From the NCBI GenBank assembly GCA_046290815.1, contig JBKBUF010000007.1, positions 105,517-169,516 on the forward strand: a DNA stretch of 64,000 nt. The letters are read 5' to 3'. The stretch is from JBKBUF01 sp046290815. Its GTDB lineage: Bacteria > Bacteroidota > Bacteroidia > Cytophagales > Cytophagaceae. The notes under the pieces are model-generated. The model was not told the origin of the DNA. It was given only the letters and a program-made list of their open reading frames with translations, and made no database searches. A program made the position numbers and the translations under genes. This document shows positions 1 through 7,888 of this stretch, one piece after another. The stretch's first letter is position 1. Each line of letters opens with the position of its first letter.

Positions 1-3
1 GGT

Positions 4-567
4 ATGACAACTTTTATGGAGAGCATTACATTTCTTGCTACTTTGGAATTTATAATAGTTGCCGGTACTATTACTTTCTTATACTTTTTCTTTGTGAAAA
101 AGCATCCCTGGTATGGAGTGAAGGTACCGGCAGTGGCATTTGGCAGCGCAAGTCTGAATGTGTTTCTTAAATATTTTTTTAACAGACCCAGACCGGATCT
201 TCCACTAATTGAAGCTTTCGGCCTTAGCTTTCCAAGTGGACATGCTATGGTAAGTTTTGCCTTTTACGGTTTGTTGATTTTTATCATTCATAAAGAAGTA
301 AAATCATTTGGGCTTCGGTTTATACTGATCAGTGCCTTAGCACTACTCATCATTTTAATTGGTATAAGCAGAATTTATCTAAGAGTACATTTTGCCACTG
401 ATGTAATTGCGGGCTTTGCCTTAGGTGCAATATGGCTTATAATCACCATTGGTGTATTAAGGAAGATTGAAAGATTTACAAGAAATATGGTAGATTCCGC
501 CCTTCAAAATAAGAACGTAATTTGCAAAATCAAACTCTTTTTTATAAACTTTGGTTGTGTAAAATAA
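4..567 (+). CDS. PAP2-family membrane phosphatase, probably 5'-truncated by the window edge
   Basis: Integral membrane phosphatase of the PAP2 (phosphatidic acid phosphatase type 2) superfamily, which removes phosphate from lipid phosphates such as phosphatidate or undecaprenyl diphosphate. All three signature motifs are visible: K56 followed by RPRP at 61-64, PSGH at 77-80, and SR at 122-123 with H129 and D133. Several hydrophobic segments separate them. The frame is open to the first base of the window, and homologues usually have another N-terminal helix before the segment seen here. The ATG at 4 is therefore the first one available, not necessarily the true start. The TlpA-like gene follows after 10 bp, so the two may be co-transcribed. 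The substrate cannot be told from sequence. Confidence 0.85.
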   Translation: MTTFMESITFLATLEFIIVAGTITFLYFFFVKKHPWYGVKVPAVAFGSASLNVFLKYFFNRPRPDLPLIEAFGLSFPSGHAMVSFAFYGLLIFIIHKEVKSFGLRFILISALALLIILIGISRIYLRVHFATDVIAGFALGAIWLIITIGVLRKIERFTRNMVDSALQNKNVICKIKLFFINFGCVK

Positions 568-577
568 TCATCAGGAC

Positions 578-1117
578 ATGACTCAATTTAAAACAATGTT
601 AACAATGTTGGTTGCCACTGTTATTGGCATTTCATGCAGTTTCATAAAGCCGGCCGAAAATAAACCGGAATGGGTAAAAAAATCAGAGAAAGTTCAGGTA
701 GCCCCTGATTTTACTCTAACCGACATTAATGGTCAAAAGGTCTCTCTTAAAGATTTCAGAGGCAAAGTGGTATATATGGATATTTGGGCCACATGGTGTG
801 CACCTTGTATGATTTCTATTAAAAAGTCTAAACCATTGAAAGAACATTATAAAAATAACCCTAATGTTGTTTTTCTATATGTCTCAATTGATAAAGACGT
901 AGAAAGATGGAAAAAGGTGGTTCACGAAAAGGAGATCAAGGGTGTCCATCTGATTTCGGTAGGTGGTTCTGAAGAAAATATTCTTCAAAAGTACAATGCC
1001 GATTATATTCCAAGGTATGTGCTGATAGATAAGAACGGTAATATTTCAGCTGCAAATGCAAAAGGACCTGAAGATTCGGATCTGATAAATGATATTGATA
1101 AACTTCTTGAAAAGTAA
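578..1117 (+). CDS. TlpA/ResA-like thioredoxin-fold lipoprotein
   Basis: Predicted periplasm-facing, membrane-anchored thiol-disulfide oxidoreductase of 179 aa. The N-terminus is a lipoprotein signal with the lipobox ending at Cys20 (GISC). From about residue 42 there is an AhpC/TSA-Redoxin type domain (APDFTLTDINGQKVSLKDF) with the active-site WCAPC at 73-77 and a cis-Pro region near IPRY. This layout is typical of TlpA/ResA proteins, which reduce or isomerise disulfides or assist cytochrome c maturation. The exact partner is unknown. The start is preceded by AGGA six bases upstream. An intrinsic terminator follows at 1147-1177. Confidence 0.85.
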   Translation: MTQFKTMLTMLVATVIGISCSFIKPAENKPEWVKKSEKVQVAPDFTLTDINGQKVSLKDFRGKVVYMDIWATWCAPCMISIKKSKPLKEHYKNNPNVVFLYVSIDKDVERWKKVVHEKEIKGVHLISVGGSEENILQKYNADYIPRYVLIDKNGNISAANAKGPEDSDLINDIDKLLEK

Positions 1118-1146
1118 AATAATCATTGAAATAAATTGGCTAATTT

Positions 1147-1177
1147 AGGGTTCGATTAAAAGAACCCTTTTCTTTTT
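1147..1177 (+). terminator. Intrinsic terminator abutting the PBP1A start codon
   Basis: A 7-bp stem AGGGTTC (1147-1153) / GAACCCT (1162-1168) with an 8-nt loop is followed by a T-rich tract reaching 1177. It probably ends the PAP2/TlpA transcript. The T tract runs straight into the ATG at 1178, so the downstream gene's own transcript must start inside or after the hairpin. Confidence 0.65.
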
Positions 1178-3382
1178 ATGATGAATAATAAACTTAAATG
1201 GATCTGGAAAATCTGCGTTTCCGGGTTTCTGTTTTTAATTTTTTTGATTTTTATTATTTCTATTAACCTTTTTGGGCTATTCGGCGCAATTCCTGACCTG
1301 GAAGTGCTGGAAAATCCTAAAAGTGAGTTAGCCTCTGAAGTATACTCAGAAGACGGCGTTCTTTTAGGAAAATATTTCAAATACAATAGGACAAAAGCCG
1401 AATATAATGAATTGCCTCCTGTATTGATCAATGCCCTTGTTGCTACTGAAGATGCTCGTTTCTATTCCCATTCAGGAGTTGATTTTAAAGGTACATTTGC
1501 CATTTTCATTTATGCCGTTACTTTCCAGAAAAGAGGGTCCAGTACTTTAAGTCAGCAGTTGGCTAAGAACCTGTTTCAAATGCGAAAATCAAAGGAGTAT
1601 CAGGGGGCCTTAAGTAGGATTATGCCTGTTGTTAAAATTAAAGAAATAATTACTGCTATAAGACTGGAAAGGGCATATACCAAAAAAGAGATTCTAACCA
1701 TGTATTTAAACACGGTAGAATTCGGAAACGATACTTATGGAATAGTATCAGCTTCAAAAAAATATTTCAATAAAAAACCTTCAAAGCTTACTACGGAAGA
1801 AGCTGCCTTGCTTGTAGGTCTTTTAAAAGGACCATCATTGTTTAATCCATTAAATAGTATTGAAAGAGCGTATAATAGAAGGAATACTGTTTTGGGGCAA
1901 ATGGTGAAATATGGTTATCTGAAAGAGGATGAATTCCTGAAGATCAAAATTAATCCTATTAAACTTAGCCTGACATACGAAAATAAAAACACAGGCCTTG
2001 CTCCTTATTTCAGAAGTTACATAGAAAAATTTTTGGATAATTGGGCAGATGAACATGGATATAATCTGTATAGGGATGGACTAAAAATTTATACCACCAT
2101 TGATTCCCGAATGCAGGCGTATGCTGAGGCAGCAGTAGAGAAACATATGAGCGGCTTACAAAAAGAATTTTTTAGACATTGGAAGGGTAAAACACCGTGG
2201 CAGGATGAGAAAGGGTTTGTAGAAAAATTTGCAAGGAGAACAAGCAGATATAGACAGCTGAAGACGGAATATGGTAAAGATGAGAAAAAAATTTTTGCGG
2301 AAATGAAAAAGCCTGTAAAAATGAGGATTTTTACAGTATCAGGCTCCAAAGATACTACTCTAAGTCCAATGGATTCCATCAAGCATTACCTGCATTTTCT
2401 TCATACAGGCTTTGTTTCGATGAATCCACAGAATGGACATGTAAAAGCATGGGTAGGTGATGTGAATCATGCTTATTTTAAATATGACCATGTAAAGCAA
2501 GGTAAAAGGCAACCGGGGTCAACATTTAAACCGATTCTTTATTCTTATGCTATAGAGGAGCGTGGAATGAATCCATGTACCCAGGTATTAGATACCAAAG
2601 TTCCTTTTACAATTGACGGTAAGGTATGGGTAGCCAAAAATAGTAATAATCAATATTCTGAAGATTACTACACCTTGAGGAAAGCACTGGCTAAATCTAT
2701 CAACAGTGTTTCTGCATTTATTATGAAACAGTCAGGTCCGGATAGTATAGTTTCTTTTGCTAAACGAATGGGTATTTCAGGACCGTTGGATCCGGTACCT
2801 CCTCTGTGCCTCGGAACAAGTGATGTTTCGGTTTTTGAACTTGTAAATGCGTACAGTGTATTTCTGAATAATGGTTTTCGTTATGAGCCATTGATGATTA
2901 CCAGGATTGAAGATAAATATGGAAATGTGCTTCAGGAATTCTCTACCATACCTGTACAGGTAATATCCGCTGAGACAGCAGCTAATATGATTTATATGCT
3001 TACCGGGTCGGTTGATGATGAAGAAGGAACAGCAAAAGACTTAAGAAACAAATTTAATATACCTTATGATATCGGAGGAAAGACAGGTACCACACAGGGC
3101 TCTTCTGATGGTTGGTTTATAGGAATAAGCCCGGAACTGGTATCCGGAGTATGGGTAGGAGGAGAGGAAAGAGGAATTAAAATGTTGGGGCCTGGGGCTA
3201 AAGTTGCAATGCCTATCTGGGGCTACTACATGCAGAAAGTTTTTTCCGACAGAAATCTTAATGTTGCAAAGAACTTTAATTATCCGGAGGGTTTTCAAAT
3301 TCCGGATTGTGATGCTGAAGATAATAACGATGATATTTTAAGGAAGAAGGATAAAAACAGAACCGGTAAAGATTTCCAGTAG
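1178..3382 (+). CDS. mrcA: Penicillin-binding protein 1A, bifunctional transglycosylase/transpeptidase
   Basis: Class A PBP of 734 aa that polymerises lipid II into glycan strands and cross-links the peptides. A single N-terminal transmembrane helix (about 12-35) anchors it in the inner membrane. The GT51 domain shows EDARFYSHSG with catalytic Glu91, a GSSTLSQQLAKN segment (about 120-131) and YLNTVEFG. The transpeptidase domain has the three classic motifs: S448-T-F-K451, S507-I-N509 and K635-T-G-T638. Length and domain order are normal for the family. MM at the start leaves a choice between ATG 1178 and 1181. It is probably transcribed alone or with the glycosylase gene 30 bp downstream. Confidence 0.95.
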   Translation: MMNNKLKWIWKICVSGFLFLIFLIFIISINLFGLFGAIPDLEVLENPKSELASEVYSEDGVLLGKYFKYNRTKAEYNELPPVLINALVATEDARFYSHSGVDFKGTFAIFIYAVTFQKRGSSTLSQQLAKNLFQMRKSKEYQGALSRIMPVVKIKEIITAIRLERAYTKKEILTMYLNTVEFGNDTYGIVSASKKYFNKKPSKLTTEEAALLVGLLKGPSLFNPLNSIERAYNRRNTVLGQMVKYGYLKEDEFLKIKINPIKLSLTYENKNTGLAPYFRSYIEKFLDNWADEHGYNLYRDGLKIYTTIDSRMQAYAEAAVEKHMSGLQKEFFRHWKGKTPWQDEKGFVEKFARRTSRYRQLKTEYGKDEKKIFAEMKKPVKMRIFTVSGSKDTTLSPMDSIKHYLHFLHTGFVSMNPQNGHVKAWVGDVNHAYFKYDHVKQGKRQPGSTFKPILYSYAIEERGMNPCTQVLDTKVPFTIDGKVWVAKNSNNQYSEDYYTLRKALAKSINSVSAFIMKQSGPDSIVSFAKRMGISGPLDPVPPLCLGTSDVSVFELVNAYSVFLNNGFRYEPLMITRIEDKYGNVLQEFSTIPVQVISAETAANMIYMLTGSVDDEEGTAKDLRNKFNIPYDIGGKTGTTQGSSDGWFIGISPELVSGVWVGGEERGIKMLGPGAKVAMPIWGYYMQKVFSDRNLNVAKNFNYPEGFQIPDCDAEDNNDDILRKKDKNRTGKDFQ

Positions 3383-3412
3383 TTTTATAAATAGAACTAC
3401 TAGGGAGAGGAT

Positions 3413-4198
3413 ATGCCTGAGTTGCCGGATTTAATATTTTATAAAAGGCTTTTTGATAAAACAGCTTTAAATAAAAAAATAAAGCATGTAGAAGTAAAAG
3501 CAAAGGGCATTTTAAAAGGGATTTCAGGGGAAAATCTTAATGCCCTGCTGAAGGGAAAAGCCTTCCAATCATCTGCTGTATACGGTAAACATTTATTTAC
3601 TGAACTTGAAAAGAAGACTGGGCTTGACATGCATTTTGGCATGACCGGAAAGTTGATTCTTATTGGAAAGGACGAAGAGTTGCCTAAATCAGCCAGGGTG
3701 ATTTTTGAATTTGATAATGATGAGAAGCTGGTTTTTGTTGATCAAAGGAAAATCGGCTACATAAGCACTGCTGAAGATTTACCTGCCCTTATTGCTGAAA
3801 AGAAATTGGGACCTGATGCACGTGACGTTTCAAAAGAGGAATTTATTAAATTGCTCAAGGATAAAAGGGCATCTGTTAAATCTGTATTGATGGATCAAAG
3901 TTTAATTGCAGGAATTGGAAATGTTTATGCAGATGAAATATTATTTCAGGCAAAGATTCATCCTTTAAAATCAATAAGAGAATTAGGTGATGAAGAACTG
4001 GCTTTGATCTGGGATAAAATGAAACATGTGATTGATACAGCACTAAAATACCAAGCTTCGAGGAAAAAGCTCCCGCAGGGATTTGTAATTCCATTTCGCA
4101 AAAAAGGAGCAACATGTCCTAATGGTAACGGGAAGATAGAATTAATTAAAGTTGGAGGTAGGTCTACTTATTTTTGCCCTGTTTGCCAGAAGCAATAG
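3413..4198 (+). CDS. Fpg/Nei-family DNA glycosylase with incomplete zinc finger
   Basis: Base-excision repair glycosylase/AP lyase of 261 aa. The N-terminus MPELPD carries the Pro2 nucleophile and Glu3 of the family, but Glu6 of the usual PELPE is Asp. A conserved Lys sits in YGKHLF (Lys59). The helix-two-turn-helix region contains GIGNVYADEIL, and the C-terminal zinc finger ends GRSTYFCPVCQKQ. The finger is odd: the first pair should be C-x2-C, but only Cys235 is present and position 238 is Gly. Three of four zinc ligands therefore remain. The MPELPD start is common in Bacteroidota relatives. Whether it removes oxidised purines (Fpg) or pyrimidines (Nei) cannot be decided. A GGAGAGG ribosome site precedes the ATG. 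The 3' end overlaps the convergent lipoprotein gene by 35 bp. Confidence 0.85.
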   Translation: MPELPDLIFYKRLFDKTALNKKIKHVEVKAKGILKGISGENLNALLKGKAFQSSAVYGKHLFTELEKKTGLDMHFGMTGKLILIGKDEELPKSARVIFEFDNDEKLVFVDQRKIGYISTAEDLPALIAEKKLGPDARDVSKEEFIKLLKDKRASVKSVLMDQSLIAGIGNVYADEILFQAKIHPLKSIRELGDEELALIWDKMKHVIDTALKYQASRKKLPQGFVIPFRKKGATCPNGNGKIELIKVGGRSTYFCPVCQKQ

Positions 4199-5186
4199 AG
4201 CCGGTTTCTATTTTTCTTAAAATCAGATTTTCTACGTTTCCGAAGTTCCAGGAAGTTTTAGTTTCCGGTAAGTCTGCAATGGTCCCTTCCCAAGTATCGA
4301 TTAAATCATGTTGTGTATTAAATGGGCCGTTATCATAATCAGCAAATCTTATTTTAATGATGTCTTTTTCTGTGCAGAAAAATTCAGGAGTGCTATGTTT
4401 CTTTTTGTATTCAATGGTATTTTTCACCTCGGGAGAATGAAATACATAAGTGTTTCCGCATGTAACATCCCAAAACAAATCAGGGTAACCGGTACCGCCT
4501 AATGTAAAATCAAACTTTGAAGGGTCGCAAACTTTGGTGTTTATTCTGAACCCGTCAATTTCAATTTTAATTTTATGCAATCTGGGAGAGTTAACATTAA
4601 ATCGGAAGTGCTCTTCTGCGATAGGTAAGTTTGCAATTAGTTGTATCTCTTTAATATCCGATTTTTGTGAATCTGCTGAGTATTTTATAGGTAAAACTTC
4701 AATATGTATTTTTATATCATGTTTACCTGCATACATTTCAAGATCATGGAAATAAAATAACTCTTCAATTTTTTTTGAAGAGGGGCTTAGTATTAAGTAC
4801 TGATTTCTGTTTGTGATTAGAGAATTATTATTGAGATTTTTGTTTGTGCAAAGATTTTTACCATTGTCGGAGATGCAGGTTAACTGTATATACAATCCTG
4901 AGTATCCTTTATGTTTTAGATCTTCGAATACTTCTGACTTAGGTGATATAATTCCTGAAATTAAAATACCATGACCTACGGGAGAAGATAAAGTGTCGAT
5001 GACAAATTCAGTAAATTCTATCCCTGAGGCGATTTGAGACCTTTCTTCAAACATTAAACCTTTTACAACAACGGGCTCAATTAAAGCATCAGTTGTTGTA
5101 CTTTCCGAAGTTTCATTTTTTTGAGATGAGCATGAAATCAGCAGTTGCCAAAAAATAAATATTAGTAAAGGTTTAAAGGATTTCAT
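4164..5186 (-). CDS. Uncharacterised lipoprotein with a possible C2-like C-terminal region
   Basis: A 340-aa protein starting with a lipoprotein signal (lipobox LISC, Cys19), so probably attached to the inner or outer membrane on the periplasmic side. I do not recognise the family with confidence. The body is beta-rich with four or more further cysteines. The C-terminal part contains KIRFADYDNG and DLIDTWEG, which resemble the calcium-loop strands of C2 domains (an Asp-x-Asp loop followed by a D-L-I/V-G type strand). That assignment is only suggestive. It is convergent with the glycosylase gene, overlapping its end by 35 bp. No partner gene is adjacent. Confidence 0.7.
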   Translation of the reverse strand: MKSFKPLLIFIFWQLLISCSSQKNETSESTTTDALIEPVVVKGLMFEERSQIASGIEFTEFVIDTLSSPVGHGILISGIISPKSEVFEDLKHKGYSGLYIQLTCISDNGKNLCTNKNLNNNSLITNRNQYLILSPSSKKIEELFYFHDLEMYAGKHDIKIHIEVLPIKYSADSQKSDIKEIQLIANLPIAEEHFRFNVNSPRLHKIKIEIDGFRINTKVCDPSKFDFTLGGTGYPDLFWDVTCGNTYVFHSPEVKNTIEYKKKHSTPEFFCTEKDIIKIRFADYDNGPFNTQHDLIDTWEGTIADLPETKTSWNFGNVENLILRKIETGSIASGKQGKNK

Positions 5187-5511
5187 GCTCTTAAGATTCT
5201 TTTAAAATTAGTAAAATTTTAAGATTTATCCAATTTTCTATAAAAAAATACTAAAAAAATTAGCATGATGTTGAGAAAATGTTTATAATTGCTAAAATTT
5301 TTAATTATGATGATCTCTAATAGCGATTTCAGGAAGTACAAGCTAACTTATGCTGTCCGTAAACCTTTAATTAATTCAGATCTTTGTGAAATAAGGTATC
5401 TTTGTACCATCGATGGGCGGGGTGTTGTAAGAGGGAGCAAGGTGATTGATAAAGAATTTCGGTTAAGCAATCTGTTTTTATTGATTTGTCAAGACTTTTA
5501 ATATTATTGAA
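5187..5511. other. Intergenic region of 325 bp with one promoter candidate
   Basis: Divergent spacer between the lipoprotein gene (minus) and the S24 regulator (plus). The left part is very AT-rich. A frame from 5289 (TTG start) to 5501 could encode 70 aa, but it has no recognisable domain and a well-formed -7 element (TATCTTTG, 5397-5404) lies inside it. I regard it as non-coding and see nothing else here. Confidence 0.5.
5366..5404 (+). promoter_or_regulatory. Candidate promoter of the S24-domain regulator
   Basis: TATCTTTG at 5397-5404 is an exact match to the Bacteroidota -7 consensus TAnnTTTG. The -33 box is poor (only TTTA or TTAA nearby). Transcription would start near 5409, giving a leader of about 100 nt before the ATG at 5512. 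Confidence 0.45.
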
Positions 5512-6288
5512 ATGAGTACTATTAGCAGCAATCTAAAATTTTTAAGAAAACAAAAAGGGTTCACACAGGAGCAGCTTGCAGAGAAAGTAGGAATTAAAAG
5601 GTCTTTATTAGGTGCTTATGAAGAGGGAAGGGCAGAACCTGGTCTTTATAATCTGATGATGTTTTCTAAAATATTTGGAGTATCAGTTGATTCTATGATT
5701 TCAGGAGATTTATCAGATCCCGAAGAATATAAACAATTGCTTCAAAAAGATATCGAAGCCAGAAAGCTTAGAGTATTATCTATTACTGTAGACAAGGAAG
5801 ATAATGAGCATATTCAATTGGTACCACAGAAAGCAGCGGCGGGATATTTAAATGGTTTTGCAGATCCTGAATATATAGCTGATCTGCCAAATTTTTACTT
5901 GCCGAATTTTAAGAATGGTACATTTCGTGCCTTTGAGATTTCCGGCGATTCTATGCTACCATTGACTTCGGGAACTATAATTATAACACAATACGTAGAC
6001 AATTGGCATACCATAAAGGATGACAAGACTTATATAGTAGTTACAAAGGAAGAAGGAATAGTTTATAAAAGAGTTTTCAATCACATCAAGACCAAAGGGG
6101 TATTAATGTTGGTTTCGGATAATCCCGTTTATTCTCCTTACGAGGTAGCTATTGAAGATGTGCTTGAGGTGTGGGAATCCAAAGCATACATAAGCACCGA
6201 GTTCCCAAAACCAGAAATGTCCATACAGAAATTGGCACATATGGTAGTGGATTTACAGGAAGAACTTAAGAAAATAAAAAAATCATAG
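5512..6288 (+). CDS. LexA-like transcriptional regulator (XRE helix-turn-helix plus S24 peptidase domain)
   Basis: A 258-aa cytosolic repressor. Residues about 7-62 form an HTH of the Cro/CI (XRE) type (LAEKVGIKRSLLGAYEEG). The second half is a LexA/CI-type S24 self-cleavage domain: candidate scissile Ala110-Gly111, Ser147 in the GDSM motif, and Lys186 in VYKR as the general base. All three elements of autoproteolysis are thus present. Proteins of this shape control phage-like or stress genes and are distinct from LexA, whose DNA-binding domain is a winged helix. The final 30 residues look helical. Its own leader has a clear -7 element. The 3' end overlaps the convergent gene by 6 bp. Targets are unknown. 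Confidence 0.85.
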   Translation: MSTISSNLKFLRKQKGFTQEQLAEKVGIKRSLLGAYEEGRAEPGLYNLMMFSKIFGVSVDSMISGDLSDPEEYKQLLQKDIEARKLRVLSITVDKEDNEHIQLVPQKAAAGYLNGFADPEYIADLPNFYLPNFKNGTFRAFEISGDSMLPLTSGTIIITQYVDNWHTIKDDKTYIVVTKEEGIVYKRVFNHIKTKGVLMLVSDNPVYSPYEVAIEDVLEVWESKAYISTEFPKPEMSIQKLAHMVVDLQEELKKIKKS

Positions 6289-7062
6289 GTTCTGAGTTTC
6301 TCCTGCAAGATTCATAATAGATGTTTTAATCCATTCCAGGGTATTTTTTTTCTTTCCTGGATTTATTACACCTTCATTGAATTTATACCATCTCCCGTCT
6401 CCCGGATTGAGATAGGTGCCGTTTTTATTAGGAGATTTTGTTGAGCCGTGTTCTTCCAGATAATCCGGAATGTATATGGCTTTTAATACCGGTTTTAATT
6501 TCTCCCATTCAGGATTAATAATCTCTTTTAAATTTCTTCTTCCTGATAGCTCTCTTGATATTTTTAATGTCCTTGTGCTGAATTCCGCACTGATATCAAT
6601 ATTGGTTATTTCACTCTCATCTATATTTTTAAAGCCAAGCTTTAGCGGTGATTCCTTTCCTGAAGTTTCATAGATTGCCTGTACAAGTTCTTGAATCAGG
6701 TAAGATACTGCTTCAATATTTACAGGAAATCCTTCCTGTTGTTTATTGCCATCATCAAACTTCAGATAAATGTAATCTTCACCAGGGTTTTCTGAGGTAT
6801 AATTGCAGTTGTTTAATACTGAACAAACAGGTAAAATCCAATCTGCTGCGATTTTACCTTTCCAGCTAAAATCATCATTCAGACTAAACCCTTCCTCTAA
6901 AATTTCCTCTTCACTAAGTCTCTCTCTGTCAATGTATTTTAATTCCAATTCAACTTTAATGTAACTCTTTTCGTTAAATCCGTTAATGACAAAAAAATGC
7001 GAAAAAGGAGGGATTAAACCAGCAGGTTCATATTGAATTGTAAAAGATTTAAAGTTCTCCAT
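6283..7062 (-). CDS. Uncharacterised cytosolic protein
   Basis: A 259-aa protein without signal peptide or membrane segments, which I cannot assign to a family. It is acidic and mixed alpha/beta. The C-terminal third has a Gly/Asn-rich stretch (NGTYLNPGDGRWYKFNEG) that looks like a structured loop or small beta domain. It is divergent from the 181-aa gene at 7124 across only 61 bp, so they may share a regulatory region, and convergent with the S24 regulator. Nothing points to transfer: base composition is like its neighbours. Confidence 0.65.
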   Translation of the reverse strand: MENFKSFTIQYEPAGLIPPFSHFFVINGFNEKSYIKVELELKYIDRERLSEEEILEEGFSLNDDFSWKGKIAADWILPVCSVLNNCNYTSENPGEDYIYLKFDDGNKQQEGFPVNIEAVSYLIQELVQAIYETSGKESPLKLGFKNIDESEITNIDISAEFSTRTLKISRELSGRRNLKEIINPEWEKLKPVLKAIYIPDYLEEHGSTKSPNKNGTYLNPGDGRWYKFNEGVINPGKKKNTLEWIKTSIMNLAGETQNL

Positions 7063-7123
7063 TATTGATTTGTTTTTTTAAATATTATGAATATTTTTCC
7101 CGAAAATTAGTTTAAAAATTTAA

Positions 7124-7669
7124 ATGAAAGGATTAAAGTCTACTATATGTGACACAGTTCAGGCTGAGACTGGGATTAAATTAACACCAAAAGATTTAGG
7201 AATAAAATTTGATTCTGATCATGTGCTTGTAAAGCTTTGGGATTTTGAAATTTTATCATTGTCAATACATGGACATCGTGACATAGACAGTGCGGAATTT
7301 GCAGAAGATTTATTGGATGCATTATTTGATGAATATTATGATTTAAGAGAGAAAATAATTGATGTAAAACTTGATGACCTGAATCAAAGATTAAGACCTC
7401 AGGTTATTGAAAATTTGACTAAAGTTCTTCAAAAAAATAAAATCGACAAAGGATTAATTGAAACTCTGGATTATGAATTTGTAGACATGGGTTACGTGAA
7501 GACTCCTTACAGTAATCCTGATGAGGAGGAATGGGGGTTTCCTGTAATAGCTTTAAGAATAACTGATTTTGAGGATCTTGAACATTTGCATACCATTGAT
7601 GTGTATCAAGACCCTGTACGAATTGATTACGAACAGCTGGGAAAAGAATTTATCAAAAAAATCAGATAA
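7124..7669 (+). CDS. Uncharacterised acidic cytosolic protein
   Basis: A 181-aa soluble protein, strongly acidic, with no signal peptide. Predicted helices rich in Asp/Glu alternate with short strands (VLVKLWDFEILSLSIHG). I know no family for it. The ATG at 7124 follows an AT-rich spacer. A good intrinsic terminator lies directly downstream, so it is probably a monocistronic gene. Confidence 0.65.
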   Translation: MKGLKSTICDTVQAETGIKLTPKDLGIKFDSDHVLVKLWDFEILSLSIHGHRDIDSAEFAEDLLDALFDEYYDLREKIIDVKLDDLNQRLRPQVIENLTKVLQKNKIDKGLIETLDYEFVDMGYVKTPYSNPDEEEWGFPVIALRITDFEDLEHLHTIDVYQDPVRIDYEQLGKEFIKKIR

Positions 7670-7672
7670 TAC

Positions 7673-7698
7673 AGACCTCTTCAGAGGTCTTTTTTTTA
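7673..7698 (+). terminator. Intrinsic terminator
   Basis: A perfect 7-bp stem AGACCTC (7673-7679) / GAGGTCT (7684-7690) with a TTCA tetraloop is followed by an uninterrupted run of T (7690-7697). It ends the transcript of the 181-aa gene. Confidence 0.9.
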
Positions 7699-7888
7699 TC
7701 TTGTTTAAATCTCTCACCAAAGCATAATTCACTGATACTTTCATGGAAGAAGCTTATTTTTTATATATTGTCCTCCTATAAAAATAATTTAAACCTATTG
7801 GAGCTGAACTAATTATTAATCAGTATCAATTAGATCATAATTAGGTTAGGTTTAATTCGTTCAGATTAAAGGATTATATTAAAGCTTA

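Noticed and set aside
5289..5501. 70-codon frame upstream of the S24 regulator
   Set aside because: It needs a TTG start, has no recognisable domain, and contains a consensus -7 promoter box for the downstream gene.
5512..6288. Naming the S24 regulator lexA
   Set aside because: Its DNA-binding domain is XRE-type, not the LexA winged helix, and no SOS genes are adjacent.
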